Positions 27,383-35,782 of a stretch of DNA of 64,000 nucleotides are shown in pieces; position 1 is the stretch's first letter; the number at the start of each line of letters is the position of its first letter. Where the stretch lies: assembly GCA_964612485.1 (NCBI GenBank), contig CAZTFF010000024.1, positions 7,655-71,654 of the forward strand, in the 5' to 3' direction. This DNA is from JAFGNV01 sp964612485 (GTDB taxonomy: Bacteria; Chloroflexota; Anaerolineae; 4572-78; J111). Both the position numbers and the translations under genes were made by a program. A model generated the notes under the pieces. That model worked only from the letters and a program-made list of their open reading frames with translations, searched no databases and was not told the DNA's origin.

Positions 27383-28998
27383 TTATCGCCAACACCGTAC
27401 ACCTCTGTTTGCGGATAAAAGCTGAACCAGCCAAACCAGTAGGCCATATGCCCCGGCAACCGGGCCAATGTTTCGCCGCTTTGGTTGACGAGCGCATCAT
27501 CGGTAACTTGCCATTCGGTGCCGTCTTCATCCATGAGAAGGGTGGTGCTGTAATCATCGACAGGCGTAAAAACGTGATCGCCGCGTTCATAGGCTTTGGC
27601 TCCGTGGCCGCCGTCTTCGTGGATCACCACCAGGTTTTGGCCGGCCAGGGTATCGTTAACAACCAATTCGTCCTTTAACACCGACAGCGGATAGGCTTTG
27701 GGCCGGTTGTCGATCACTTGAGTAAACACCCAGCTCTTGGTGGGCAGCAGTTGGCTGCGCCGCCAGACCGGGAACATAGTATCGGGGCTGGCAAAATAGT
27801 CGGCGTAGGCTGCACCAACGCTGTAATTTCTGCTGAAGCCGGTGTCAAAGGCCATCACTTTGGTGTCGGGATGCTCGGCGTACCAGGTTTCCCAAATGGT
27901 GAGCGTGACCGGCAGGCGTTCCAGTTGAATGCCGCTGCCAACCAACGGCCCAAATGCCGGCGTACCCCACAGTTGGTGCCACAGGGTATCGGTCTGGCGG
28001 TCGTACATTAGTTTGTTGCTGCGATAGAGAAACCCGGAGGAACCAAAGGTGAGATAATCTTCAGGTTTGGGCTGCCAGCCCTCTCCGCCGGAGAGCGTGT
28101 AACCAGACGGCAAATCATTTTCATCGATGCTTGTCTTGTACAGGACCCCTGCACCGCAGAGCGTTCAGTACGCCAGCGAAACAGGTTCGCCGCCCACCAC
28201 ATCGTTGAACATTTCGTGCCAGTCCAGAAAGCGCGCCGGATAGGCTCGCGTATCGCCGTTGATGCTGACCCCAAACACGCGTTCTTCGGGAACCAGGTAA
28301 GCGGCTCCTTCAGGGTCGATCATTTGGGGGTTATCGAGAGCGGGGATACCGTCTACGGGCACACCGCCCCAGACAATCTCTTCCGGCCGGGAGTCCGGGG
28401 CAATGCGCACATCTTCATGAATGAAGCGCAAAAAATTGGGGTCAATTTGAGCAAAAAGGTTGGCTTTGAAGCTCACATATCCCTCGAAACCCTCGATTTC
28501 GGGATTTTGGCCGGTCCATTCTACCCAGGCAAACCACTCCGGGGGAAGTTCTTGGCCGGTCAGGGCGTTCAGCGTTTGTCCAATCTCTACCCGGAAGCCT
28601 CGCTGGTACCGCAGCACATCGATCAACCCGGCCACAAAACGGGTGTCGCCGGAGTCTTCAATCTTATCCAATATGGCCCGCGCCTCTTCCCTGGTGGAGA
28701 TTTCAAAGAGAAGCTGGTTCAAAAGATCGGCATGATCCAGCGTTTCGGTGGCCGGCAGGGGGGCTGTGGGGGTGGCCGGTTCCGGGGTAGAGGTTGGCTC
28801 GGTGTTGGACGAGGTTGCGACTGATGGTTGGGTTGGGGTGATGCGCGTTGATGTTGGCGTTGGTTCATTGTTGGCCGAGGCTGGTACAGGTGATGGCGTT
28901 GAGATCGCTTGCGGCGCGCCGGTGGCAGCCGCGCAGCCTGTGGCCCCAATAATTATCAGGATCAGGGCAATAAGTTTTAACAACACAATAACTCTCAT
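27379..28998 (-). CDS. DUF3179 lipoprotein with in-frame UGA: candidate selenoprotein
   Basis: Two frames, 28998-28165 and 28164-27379, are in the same register and joined by one TGA at 28167-28165 (codon 278). Read through, they give 539 residues. A lipoprotein signal (LIIIGATGC) and a Thr/Pro-rich linker come first. DUF3179 follows: INGDTRAYPARFLDWHEMFNDVVGG, SLAY-[UGA]-TLCGAGVLY, then the long conserved C-terminal half (LPTKSWVFTQVIDNRPKAYP, YWFGWFSFYP). In this family the UGA site is Cys in a CxxC motif, so the product would carry U278-x-x-C281. No other lesion exists. A SECIS-like hairpin follows directly. The alternative is a recent nonsense mutation. Confidence 0.8.
28138..28167 (-). 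promoter_or_regulatory. Candidate bacterial SECIS element for the DUF3179 UGA
   Basis: After the UGA (28167-28165) come 10 nt, then GUGCAGG (28154-28148), loop GGU (28147-28145) and CCUGUAC (28144-28138). This is a 7-bp stem with one G-U pair. The loop starts 18 nt after UGA and opens with G then GU. Bacterial SECIS elements place a small loop with an early G/GU about 16-37 nt after the UGA, so the geometry fits. Confidence 0.6.
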
Positions 28999-29068
28999 TT
29001 GAACTCACATTTTACTATCTTGAAATTATGTTTAAATTATCAAAAAGAAATTACAGAAATCTTACCGG

Positions 29069-29722
29069 ATGATGAAAATGAATATTATGCTCATTCACGG
29101 CCAGGGCCGCACGCCGCTTTCTATGGCCGCATTGGGCTGGCGATTGAGCCGGCAGCAGGTCAATGTTCACTATTTTGGCTACGCTACCTATTTTCAAACC
29201 TTTGACGACATTGTGCAGCGATTTGTTCGCACGATCCGGGCTGAAGTGGGTGATGCGCCGTATGCCATTGTGAGCCATTCCCTGGGCGGCATCATTACCC
29301 GGGCCGCGCTGCCCGCGTTGTCTGACCACGCGCCCCGGCATCTGGTGATGCTCGCGCCGCCCAACCACCCCAGCCGAATTGCCAAAATGATGCGCTCCAA
29401 CTCGCTGTACCGCCTGGCTACCTGGGATTGCGGCCAAAAGCTGGCCGATGATGAGTTTTATGATTGTTTGCCTGCGCCCGCCGTGCCAACCACCATCATC
29501 GCCGGCACCAATCGGGTTGACGGCTTGTGGCAGCAAGTTGTTTTTGGCGACGACGAAAAAATAAACGATGGTATTTTGTCATTGGATGAGACCCGCTTGG
29601 AAACTGCGGCAGAGTTTGTGCAAGTGCCGTCGCGGCACGGGTTTATTATGAATTCCAAAGAAGTTGCCGATATTGTGCTGCGGACCTTACGGAATGGAGA
29701 CGTCAAACCACCAGGCCGGTAA
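29069..29722 (+). CDS. Alpha/beta hydrolase (lipase/esterase-like)
   Basis: A 217-residue cytosolic hydrolase. NIMLIHGQGRTPLSM is the oxyanion-hole strand and turn, VSHSLGGIITRAA the nucleophile elbow (Ser in S-H-S-L-G), and VPSRHGFIMNS the likely catalytic His. The fold resembles bacterial lipases and PGAP1-like acylhydrolases, substrate unknown. It is transcribed away from the DUF3179 gene across 70 bp of AT-rich DNA. ATG 29069 and 29072 are both possible. A terminator lies 105 bp downstream. Confidence 0.85.
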   Translation: MMKMNIMLIHGQGRTPLSMAALGWRLSRQQVNVHYFGYATYFQTFDDIVQRFVRTIRAEVGDAPYAIVSHSLGGIITRAALPALSDHAPRHLVMLAPPNHPSRIAKMMRSNSLYRLATWDCGQKLADDEFYDCLPAPAVPTTIIAGTNRVDGLWQQVVFGDDEKINDGILSLDETRLETAAEFVQVPSRHGFIMNSKEVADIVLRTLRNGDVKPPGR

Positions 29723-29825
29723 TTTCCCCAAAAATCTTAACCCAATTTGGCAATTCAAAATCTCCCGGCTAAAATCTTTTATGGCAAGATTCTTCTGGGG
29801 GGCAAAGAAGAACTCTAACTCCTTG

Positions 29826-29853
29826 GCGCTCTTGTTGAGCGCTTTTCTTTTTT
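29826..29853 (+). terminator. Rho-independent terminator after the hydrolase gene
   Basis: GCGCTC (29826-29831), loop TTGTT, GAGCGC (29837-29842), followed by TTTTCTTTTTT. Confidence 0.8.
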
Positions 29854-29935
29854 GCGATGAAGATACTGCATCATCATTATTCCTATCTCTTTCTTGCATT
29901 CATTCCTGTTTTCCCCCAATAAAATTTCAGAGTTG

Positions 29936-30076
29936 ATGATTCTGAAAACATTTCTTGATGCGTTTCAATTGCAGTCGGATATATTCTTTATAATTGTGTT
30001 CTTTATTCTGCCACTGATCTTTATTCACTGGTTGGCCATAAGAACAGACCAAAAAGCAGAAGAAAAAAGGCTGTAA
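29936..30076 (+). CDS. Small single-pass membrane protein, hypothetical
   Basis: ATG 29936 gives 46 residues: a short amphipathic start (MILKTFLDAFQL), one strong hydrophobic helix (about 14-33) and a charged tail (RTDQKAEEKRL). The ribosome site is weak. It stops 49 bp before the DUF411 gene, so it may be the first gene of that operon. The family is not recognised. Confidence 0.4.
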   Translation: MILKTFLDAFQLQSDIFFIIVFFILPLIFIHWLAIRTDQKAEEKRL

Positions 30077-30125
30077 TGCTGAAAAGTAAAGCGTAATCAA
30101 TTTTATGATTCCAGGAGAAAAGATA

Positions 30126-30599
30126 ATGAAGCGAGTTTTCATATTTAGTCTCTTTCTGTTATTTGTGGCTGCGTGCGCCGGCCCGGCGGCAACCCCGTCC
30201 CCGGCAGAAACCGGCGCTATGGACATCACCGTCTTTAGATCACCCACCTGAGGGTGCTGCGGCGACTGGATTGCGTACATGGAACAAAACGGTTACTCCG
30301 CCAGGGTAGAAAATGTGCAAAATCTGGCGGATGTAAAAGCCCGGTACCAGGTTCCGCCGCAACTTCAGGCTTGCCATACCGCCATCGTTGATGGCTACAT
30401 TATTGAAGGGCATGTGCCGGTAACGGAAATTAAACGACTCGTGACCGAACGCCCCAACATTGCCGGTCTATCTGTGCCCGGCATGCCCGGGGGCTCGCCC
30501 GGTATGGAAGTTTCCGGCGCTGAAGCGCAACCGTTTGAGGTGATTGCGTTTGACACATCCGGCAACACTGAAATTTTTGCCCGTTATCCGGGTGAATAG
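30126..30599 (+). CDS. DUF411 lipoprotein with in-frame UGA: candidate selenoprotein
   Basis: ATG 30126 has AGGAGA upstream. The frame runs 157 codons and is broken only by TGA 30249-30251 at codon 42. A lipoprotein signal ends VAACAG (Cys17). The DUF411 domain follows: ITVFRSPT-[UGA]-GCCGDWIAYM, then VKARYQVPPQLQACHTAIVDGY, IEGHVPVTEIKRL and LSVPGMPGGSPGMEV. The family has Cys at the UGA position, in a C-x-C-C metal/thiol site, so the product would be U42-G-C44-C45. Everything downstream is intact and conserved. A hairpin can be drawn after the UGA (loop about 13-21 nt after it), but it is weaker than the DUF3179 one. DUF411 proteins are thought to bind copper or other soft metals. Confidence 0.8.
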
Positions 30600-30636
30600 A
30601 ACCATTGAATTTTCTACAAGCAGGGCAGATAAAAAG

Positions 30637-31026
30637 ATGAATCTCATTGGAATGAGCGTTGTCCGTCACACGCGCAACTATGAAGCCATGCTCCGTTTTT
30701 ACGGGGATAGCCTGGGCATGAACGTGGTGGAAGCGTGGGATGAGCCTGAAAATCGCGGCACGCTCTTTTCACCGGGCGAAAAGGTTGGCAGCGCCGTGAT
30801 CGAAATCCTTGAATTAGGGAAAGAAGCCGTGCCTGGGGTGAAGCCGGTTAACGTGGTGCTCAGCCTTGAAATTGACAATGTGGACGCATGGCACGAACAA
30901 TTGCTCGGAATCGGGATACCTATTGCCCGCGGGCTGGAAGATGCGCCCTGGGGACATCGCTCTTTTGGCGTGGATGACCCCGATGGATTTCGGATATGGT
31001 TTTATCAAGATGTTGGAAACAGTTGA
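30637..31026 (+). CDS. VOC-superfamily (glyoxalase/bleomycin-resistance-like) protein
   Basis: A 129-residue protein. MNLIGMSVVRHTRNYEAMLRF is the first beta-alpha-beta unit, and GHRSFGVDDPDGFRIWFYQ the typical C-terminal strand pair with a metal-ligand Glu replaced by non-Glu residues. ATG 30637 is chosen as the in-frame Met at the domain start. It follows the DUF411 gene by 37 bp, so they are probably co-transcribed. The substrate cannot be deduced. Confidence 0.85.
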   Translation: MNLIGMSVVRHTRNYEAMLRFYGDSLGMNVVEAWDEPENRGTLFSPGEKVGSAVIEILELGKEAVPGVKPVNVVLSLEIDNVDAWHEQLLGIGIPIARGLEDAPWGHRSFGVDDPDGFRIWFYQDVGNS

Positions 31027-31066
31027 AACAATTTTTATCCACAAAAATGAAAGGGGAAAATTTATA

Positions 31067-31462
31067 ATGAATAATGCACTTTGGATTTTACAATTTTTGT
31101 TGGGCATCTACTTTTTCTTTGTCGGGGTGAACCATTTTATTGTGCCCCCCGGCTTGCCCGAGGCTATGAGCTGGATGTACGAGCTTCCGCCCTGGCTGCA
31201 TGTTTTTAGTGGAACAGCCGAAATTTTGGCCGGGCTGGGCTTGATCCTGCCGGCCGTCACCAAAATCCAGACCCGCCTGGTGCCTTTGGCAGCAGCAGGG
31301 TTGGTGTTGGTAATGATCGGGGCTATGGTGTGGCATCTGCAACGCGGTGAAATGGGCAATATTTTTCTGAATCTGTTTCTGGCAGCACTGGCCGGCTTTG
31401 TGGCCTATGGCCGCTGGCGTCTGGTTCCGCTGCGGGATCGGAGCGCATCACCGGAGTCTTAA
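31067..31462 (+). CDS. DoxX-family membrane protein
   Basis: A 131-residue protein with four hydrophobic helices. LQFLLGIYFFFVGVNHFIVPP and FSGTAEILAGLGLILPAVTKI are DoxX-like. ATG 31067 follows AAGGGGA. DoxX-like proteins are linked to thiosulfate:quinone oxidation or to oxidative-stress complexes with thiol proteins. Here the gene lies 40 bp after the VOC gene in the DUF411 operon. Confidence 0.85.
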   Translation: MNNALWILQFLLGIYFFFVGVNHFIVPPGLPEAMSWMYELPPWLHVFSGTAEILAGLGLILPAVTKIQTRLVPLAAAGLVLVMIGAMVWHLQRGEMGNIFLNLFLAALAGFVAYGRWRLVPLRDRSASPES

Positions 31463-31559
31463 AACCACAACGGTGTAGAAGGGAAATCTAGACGGAATTT
31501 GCCTGCCCATCCCCCTGTGGTTATTATAGGGGCGCAAATTTTAAAAAGAGGGTGGCTCT

Positions 31560-32711
31560 ATGCGCTATCTCGTCGCCTTTATTCTTATTTCCCTGCTCTG
31601 GCTGGGGTATTCATTTGTCCTGAGCGCATTCTCCAGTTTTGAAATCATGAGCGGCCTTGCCGCCGGGGGAATCGGCGCGGGCGCGCTCTATTTATTTGAC
31701 CGCTATCTCAAACCGCGGCATCCGCGAGCGGAGCGGTACCTGCTCGGCGCTGTGCTGGTCATTCTGTTGATGATTCTGGCAGCGGCAACATGGTTGTGGT
31801 TCAAACCGCTGCCGGTTGAAACATTGGCCACGGTCTCGACTCAACCCGCGCTTGATTACGATGAAGCGGCGATTCGCGTAGAGAAAATGCAGGCCGGCGA
31901 AGAAGACGATATCCTGCCCGCCTGCCGCACCCAATTATTGACCCACGGCCAAAAAACCGATAAAGCCATTGTTTTTCTGCACGGCCTGACCAACTGCCCC
32001 GCCCAATTCAACGAAGTTGCCCCCTTGTTTTTTGAACAAGGTTACAACGTTTTTATCCCCCTGATGCCCTGCCACGGTTACACCGACCGTATGCGTACCG
32101 ACCAATCGCAACTGACCGCCGAGCAATTGGTTGCCTACAGCAACCAGGTGGCAGACATCGTCCAGGGATTGGGTAACGAAATCACCGTGGTTGGTTTTTC
32201 GGCGGGCGGGGTGCTGGCCGCGTGGATGGCCCAAAATCGGACCGATATTGACCACGTAGTGCTCATTTCGCCGGTATTGGGGCTGGCCTCGGTGCCGGTC
32301 TCTCTCACCGACTTTGCCGCTAAAACTCTGCTGGCCCTGCCCGATTTTTACGTGTGGTGGAATCCGGCGGAAAAAGAAGATTTGCCGGGGTTAGGCAGCC
32401 CCCGTTTCTCCTCACACGCGTTGGCCCACCTGCTGCGGCTGAGCGAATCGGTGCAACAGCAGGCCGAAGAACAGCCTCCGCAGGTAGACAGTATTGTGGC
32501 GATCACCAACGAATTCGATTTTGGTGTCAGTCGGGATGAGGTGGCCGATTTGGCCGAACGGTGGGAACAACATGGCGTTCCGGTGGAAACCTACACCATC
32601 CCCTGGGACAACCTGTGGACTCACGATTTTATTGACCCCAATGTCCCTCAGAATCAACCGGAGGTCGTCAACCCATTATTGCTTGAAGTCATCACCACTC
32701 AAGTGGAATGA
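31560..32711 (+). CDS. Membrane-anchored alpha/beta hydrolase
   Basis: A 383-residue protein. Three hydrophobic helices (about 4-24, 27-48 and 62-82) precede a hydrolase domain. Motifs are AIVFLHGLTNCPAQF (oxyanion region), VVGFSAGGVLAAWMA (nucleophile Ser in G-F-S-A-G), ITNEFDFGVS (acid region) and LWTHDFIDP (probable His). It is probably an esterase or carboxylesterase-like enzyme at the membrane. GAGGGTGG lies before ATG 31560. Its 3' end overlaps the convergent Fur gene by 13 bp. Confidence 0.85.
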   Translation: MRYLVAFILISLLWLGYSFVLSAFSSFEIMSGLAAGGIGAGALYLFDRYLKPRHPRAERYLLGAVLVILLMILAAATWLWFKPLPVETLATVSTQPALDYDEAAIRVEKMQAGEEDDILPACRTQLLTHGQKTDKAIVFLHGLTNCPAQFNEVAPLFFEQGYNVFIPLMPCHGYTDRMRTDQSQLTAEQLVAYSNQVADIVQGLGNEITVVGFSAGGVLAAWMAQNRTDIDHVVLISPVLGLASVPVSLTDFAAKTLLALPDFYVWWNPAEKEDLPGLGSPRFSSHALAHLLRLSESVQQQAEEQPPQVDSIVAITNEFDFGVSRDEVADLAERWEQHGVPVETYTIPWDNLWTHDFIDPNVPQNQPEVVNPLLLEVITTQVE

Positions 32712-33127
32712 CCGTTCTCCCGGCAGGCTTTACAAAGGCCAAAGATACTGATGTGATCGGTACGGGCTTCAAAGCCGTATTGTGTTTCCAGCCTGGCTCG
32801 GACCGGCTCCAATACATCGTCGCAAAATTCTTCCACCCTGCCGCACGTCTCACACACCAGATGGTGGTGAGAACAGTGATCTTTTAGGGCAAAAAAGGTT
32901 CGTTCCCGGCCCAGGTTGGTTTGGGTCATCAGGTTGAGATCTTGCAGCAGTTCCAGGGTGCGGTAGATAGTCGCCAGATTGATGTAAGGGTTCACCTGCT
33001 GCACCTCTTCAAAAATATCCTCGGCGGTGATATGGCCGTCCAGTTTTTCAATCGCCTCAAAGATAATGGCCCGCTGCGGCGTCATTCGCAGCCCTTCGGC
33101 CTTTAATGCATTGATTAATTCACTCAT
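32699..33127 (-). CDS. Fur-family metal-responsive regulator
   Basis: A 142-residue repressor. The winged helix (LRMTPQRAIIFEAIEKLDGHITAEDIF, INLATIYRTLELL) is followed by the metal/dimer domain with HCSHHHLVCETCGRVEEF and CKAC, the structural zinc CxxC pairs. Fur, Zur, PerR and Nur cannot be told apart by eye. Its own promoter carries an inverted repeat over the -10 region, consistent with autoregulation. A GTTTGCAACA element in that promoter recurs at the CbiMQO promoter, so cobalt/nickel or zinc sensing is a reasonable guess. Confidence 0.92.
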   Translation of the reverse strand: MSELINALKAEGLRMTPQRAIIFEAIEKLDGHITAEDIFEEVQQVNPYINLATIYRTLELLQDLNLMTQTNLGRERTFFALKDHCSHHHLVCETCGRVEEFCDDVLEPVRARLETQYGFEARTDHISIFGLCKACRENGHST

Positions 33128-33150
33128 TTGTCATCCTTATTGAGAGTAGC

Positions 33151-33189
33151 TGCAACTGCGATTCTATCACAGTTGCAACCCTGTTGCAA
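33151..33189 (-). promoter_or_regulatory. Promoter and operator of the Fur-family gene
   Basis: On the minus strand TTGCAA (33189-33184), a 17-bp spacer and TAGAAT (33166-33161) form a promoter. TGCAACTG and CAGTTGCA (33151-33158 and 33170-33177) are an inverted repeat spanning the -10 box, as expected of an autorepressor site. A second TTGCAA lies in the spacer. Confidence 0.6.
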
Positions 33190-33226
33190 ACGGCACCCCG
33201 GCCGCAAACGGCACCCCGGCTGCAAA
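33186..33226 (+). repeat. Two tandem copies of an 18-bp unit
   Basis: GCAAACGGCACCCCGGCC (33186-33203) and GCAAACGGCACCCCGGCT (33204-33221) are adjacent, followed by GCAAA. They lie between the Fur promoter and the SIMPL-gene terminator and may extend the Fur-region regulatory DNA. Confidence 0.6.
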
Positions 33227-33228
33227 TA

Positions 33229-33263
33229 AAAATCCGAAGAGAGTTCAACTCTCTTCGGATTTT
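33229..33263 (-). terminator. Terminator of the SIMPL-domain gene (minus strand)
   Basis: Perfect 17-bp arms, AAAATCCGAAGAGAGTT and its reverse complement, separated by one base, followed on the minus strand by TATTT. It would work in both directions, also insulating the Fur promoter. A short degenerate repeat stretch (CTCTGCGCGTTTGGCGTTCTCTGCGG) separates it from the gene. Confidence 0.8.
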
Positions 33264-33346
33264 GTTTTTCTTGCCAAAATCTCTGCGCGTTTGGCGTTCT
33301 CTGCGGTCAATTTCCGACTCGTAGCAAAAGTGAGATACGCTCCGCG

Positions 33347-34117
33347 CTATTGTAAAATAGCGTAGGTGATCTGTAACTGCGATGTCACCGTCACGTCGCC
33401 GGGCGATATGGGGCCGCCCCCGCCGGCGCCGCCTTGTTGGGCGGCGCCGTAGGATTGCTCGCTGATGAAGTAAGCGCCCTGGTCCACCACCTCGCTGATA
33501 TTGACCACCTGCCCCACGGCCACACCGTTGAGTTCGGCCAGTTCTTCAGCCTTGGCCTTGGCCGTGTCCACGGCCAAGGCCCGGGCCTCCGATTGCAGGC
33601 TGCCGGTATCAGACAGGCGAAATTCTACGCTGTTGATGCTGTTGGCCCCGGCCTCAATAGCCACACCTAAAATTTGGGTCACATTGTCCAGATCGCGGAT
33701 CGTTACTTGCATATTGTTGCTCACCTGGTACTGTACCTGGTCAGACGGGCCTTGCGGGCCGTAGGGCCGCTCGACATATACGCTGTAATAAGAAGTCTGA
33801 ATGTCCTTCTCGGCGATGCCCTCACCTTTGAGCGCGGCCAGCAGGTTGTTCATATCCTGCGTCGCCTTTTCGGTGGCTACTTTTACGTCGGAGTCGATCA
33901 CCTGCACGCCCAGGTGAACCGTGGCGATGTCGGGTGAGGCGCTGACCTGGCCTTCGCCCACCACGGTGATGGTGCGCGGCAGCGTTTCCGCCCCTTGCTG
34001 CATTGGGCCGGCCTGGGCAACCGGGGTATCGATCTGAATCTGCCCGACGGCAGCCAGACCGATCAACAGGCCCAGGGTTAAACCAATTGTCATAAAAAAT
34101 ATTGTTTTAGCCTTCAT
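33347..34117 (-). CDS. SIMPL-domain (DUF541) secreted protein
   Basis: A 256-residue protein starting at ATG 34117 with AAGGAG upstream. An N-terminal hydrophobic signal (about 5-25) ends near AQAGP. The SIMPL/DUF541 domain has ITVVGEGQVSASPDIATVHLGV at its start, TSYYSVYVERPYG in the middle and ARALAVDTAKAKAEELAEL near the end. The tail is Gly-rich (GGAGGGGP). Family members are periplasmic and associated with oxidative stress; the molecular role is not known. It lies 215 bp downstream of rpe, separated by a terminator. Confidence 0.88.
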   Translation of the reverse strand: MKAKTIFFMTIGLTLGLLIGLAAVGQIQIDTPVAQAGPMQQGAETLPRTITVVGEGQVSASPDIATVHLGVQVIDSDVKVATEKATQDMNNLLAALKGEGIAEKDIQTSYYSVYVERPYGPQGPSDQVQYQVSNNMQVTIRDLDNVTQILGVAIEAGANSINSVEFRLSDTGSLQSEARALAVDTAKAKAEELAELNGVAVGQVVNISEVVDQGAYFISEQSYGAAQQGGAGGGGPISPGDVTVTSQLQITYAILQ

Positions 34118-34202
34118 GGTAAAATACACTCCTTTTTTGAAAAAGTTGATAGATGTTGAATGGTTAAGACGCCCGGAATGGACAAAAGGTTCCAGCCTGG
34201 CG

Positions 34203-34235
34203 TAAAAAAACAGGGATACGATTACTCGTATCCCT
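34203..34235 (-). terminator. Terminator of rpe (minus strand)
   Basis: AGGGATACG and CGTATCCCT (34212-34220 and 34227-34235) form a 9-bp stem with a 6-nt loop, followed on the minus strand by G and seven Ts. Confidence 0.85.
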
Positions 34236-34333
34236 AATTTATGGATGATTCTATCACAAATTTGAAGGCTATGCCTGCTTTTCAACCAACGGTTCACCAA
34301 TGGCCGGGGCGTTGGTTGTTTGTGGGTGATTCG

Positions 34334-34999
34334 TTATCCCGGTAAATGCCGGCGCAACTGTTCAATATTTTCTGGGACCGGCGCTTTGTTGTTGAATACC
34401 GCCGATCCGGCCACCAGCACGGTTGCGCCGGCGCCCGCTATTTCGGCGATGGTGTCGGTGTTAACCCCACCGTCTACCTCAATTTCAGCCGCCGAACCAA
34501 TCTCATCCAGCATTTTGCGCAGCCGGGCGATTTTCGGCGTGCTGGCAGGAATATAACTCTGGCCGCCATACCCCGGGTTCACCGACATGATCAGTACCAG
34601 ATCAACCTCCGGCAGCACTTCTTCCAGCGTAGAGAGCGGCGTGCCCGGGTTCAAGGTGACGCCTGGTTTGCAGCCGGCCTCGCGAATTTGCTGGAGGGTG
34701 CGGTGCAAATGGGGGCAAGTTTCCACATGGACGGTGATGTAGTCAGCTCCGGCCCGGGCAAAATTCTCCACGTAGCGGTCCGGGTTTCCTATCATCAAAT
34801 GCACATCCAGCGGCAAGTTGGTTACAGGCCGCAGCGCGTTAACTACCAGCGGCCCGATAGTGATGTTGGGCACAAAATGGCCGTCCATCACATCAACGTG
34901 GATCCAATCGGCGCCGCCGGCTTCGGCCTCCTGCACGTGCGCGCCCAGCCGGGCAAAGTCGGCGGAGAGAATGGAGGGAGCAATTTTGATTTGTCGCAT
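34334..34999 (-). CDS. rpe: Ribulose-phosphate 3-epimerase
   Basis: A 221-residue TIM-barrel enzyme interconverting ribulose-5-phosphate and xylulose-5-phosphate in the pentose phosphate pathway. IAPSILSADFARLG opens the chain, WIHVDVMDGHFVPNITIGP holds metal ligands and catalytic Asp, LDVHLMI and MSVNPGYGGQSYIP follow, and EVDGGVN carries the second catalytic Asp. The length is standard. AAGGAA precedes ATG 34999. It stands 34 bp from the Crp/Fnr gene's end and might be read from it. Confidence 0.96.
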   Translation of the reverse strand: MRQIKIAPSILSADFARLGAHVQEAEAGGADWIHVDVMDGHFVPNITIGPLVVNALRPVTNLPLDVHLMIGNPDRYVENFARAGADYITVHVETCPHLHRTLQQIREAGCKPGVTLNPGTPLSTLEEVLPEVDLVLIMSVNPGYGGQSYIPASTPKIARLRKMLDEIGSAAEIEVDGGVNTDTIAEIAGAGATVLVAGSAVFNNKAPVPENIEQLRRHLPG

Positions 35000-35033
35000 G
35001 GTGTATTCCTTTTTTGAGGTTTCAAAAATTCAA

Positions 35034-35717
35034 TCAGGTCAGATCTCGTAATCCATCCCGGTCTAGAATTTCAATCCGGTGGCGGTCGATGGCGATTAAT
35101 TCGGCCTCTTGCAGCTCTTTCAGCGCGCGCGCCACCATCTCGCGGACGGTGTCCAGATGGGCGGCCATTTCATCCTGGGTCCAGCGCCGGCGGCTGAGCT
35201 TGTTCTGTTCGTCGGTCTGGGCCAGCAAAAAGGCGGCCAGCCGCCCGGTGACGGATAGAAACGAGAGGTTGTAAACCCGCTGCACCAATTGGCGGCAGCG
35301 CATAGCCAGATTTTTGATAATCATATCGTTCAGCGCGGGAAATTGCCGGCGCAGCCGATCCAGTGCCTCGGCGGAGATTATCCACACGGTTGAATCTTCC
35401 AGGGCCGCCATATTGGCCGGATTGGGGCCGCCATCGACTACCGGTACTTCGTTGCAGGAGTCGCCCGGCCCCAGTGTTGCCAAAATGTGCTCCCGCCCGC
35501 CTTCAGAAATCCGAAAAATTTTGCACAAACCCTCGGCCACCAGGTGCAGGCCGGCATCCGGCTCCCCCTCTAAAAAGATGATTTCGCCGGCTTTGACCCG
35601 GCGGTCCGTTGTTTCGCCGGCGACGGCTTGCAAGCCTGCCTCATCCAACTGCTTAAAATACGGCACATTTTTTAGCAGCGCCGTGGTTTGCCCGTTGATT
35701 ATAATCGATGTGGTCAT
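35034..35717 (-). CDS. Crp/Fnr-family transcriptional regulator
   Basis: A 227-residue regulator with an N-terminal cyclic-nucleotide-binding-like beta roll (about 20-130: GEIIFLEGEPDAGLHLVAEG, GPGDSCNEVPVVDGGP) and a C-terminal helix-turn-helix (WTQDEMAAHLDTVREMVARALKEL). There is no N-terminal Cys cluster, so it is not a classic FeS Fnr; a heme or NO sensor of the DNR/NNR group is possible. It is divergent from the nos operon, and a Crp-like dyad lies in the shared intergenic region, making it the prime candidate regulator. Confidence 0.92.
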   Translation of the reverse strand: MTTSIIINGQTTALLKNVPYFKQLDEAGLQAVAGETTDRRVKAGEIIFLEGEPDAGLHLVAEGLCKIFRISEGGREHILATLGPGDSCNEVPVVDGGPNPANMAALEDSTVWIISAEALDRLRRQFPALNDMIIKNLAMRCRQLVQRVYNLSFLSVTGRLAAFLLAQTDEQNKLSRRRWTQDEMAAHLDTVREMVARALKELQEAELIAIDRHRIEILDRDGLRDLT

Positions 35718-35782
35718 TCGCCCCTCTTTAGGTGCTCTATTATCGCTCCACCCTGCCCTGCTGTCAAAAATTTGCTGTCAGC

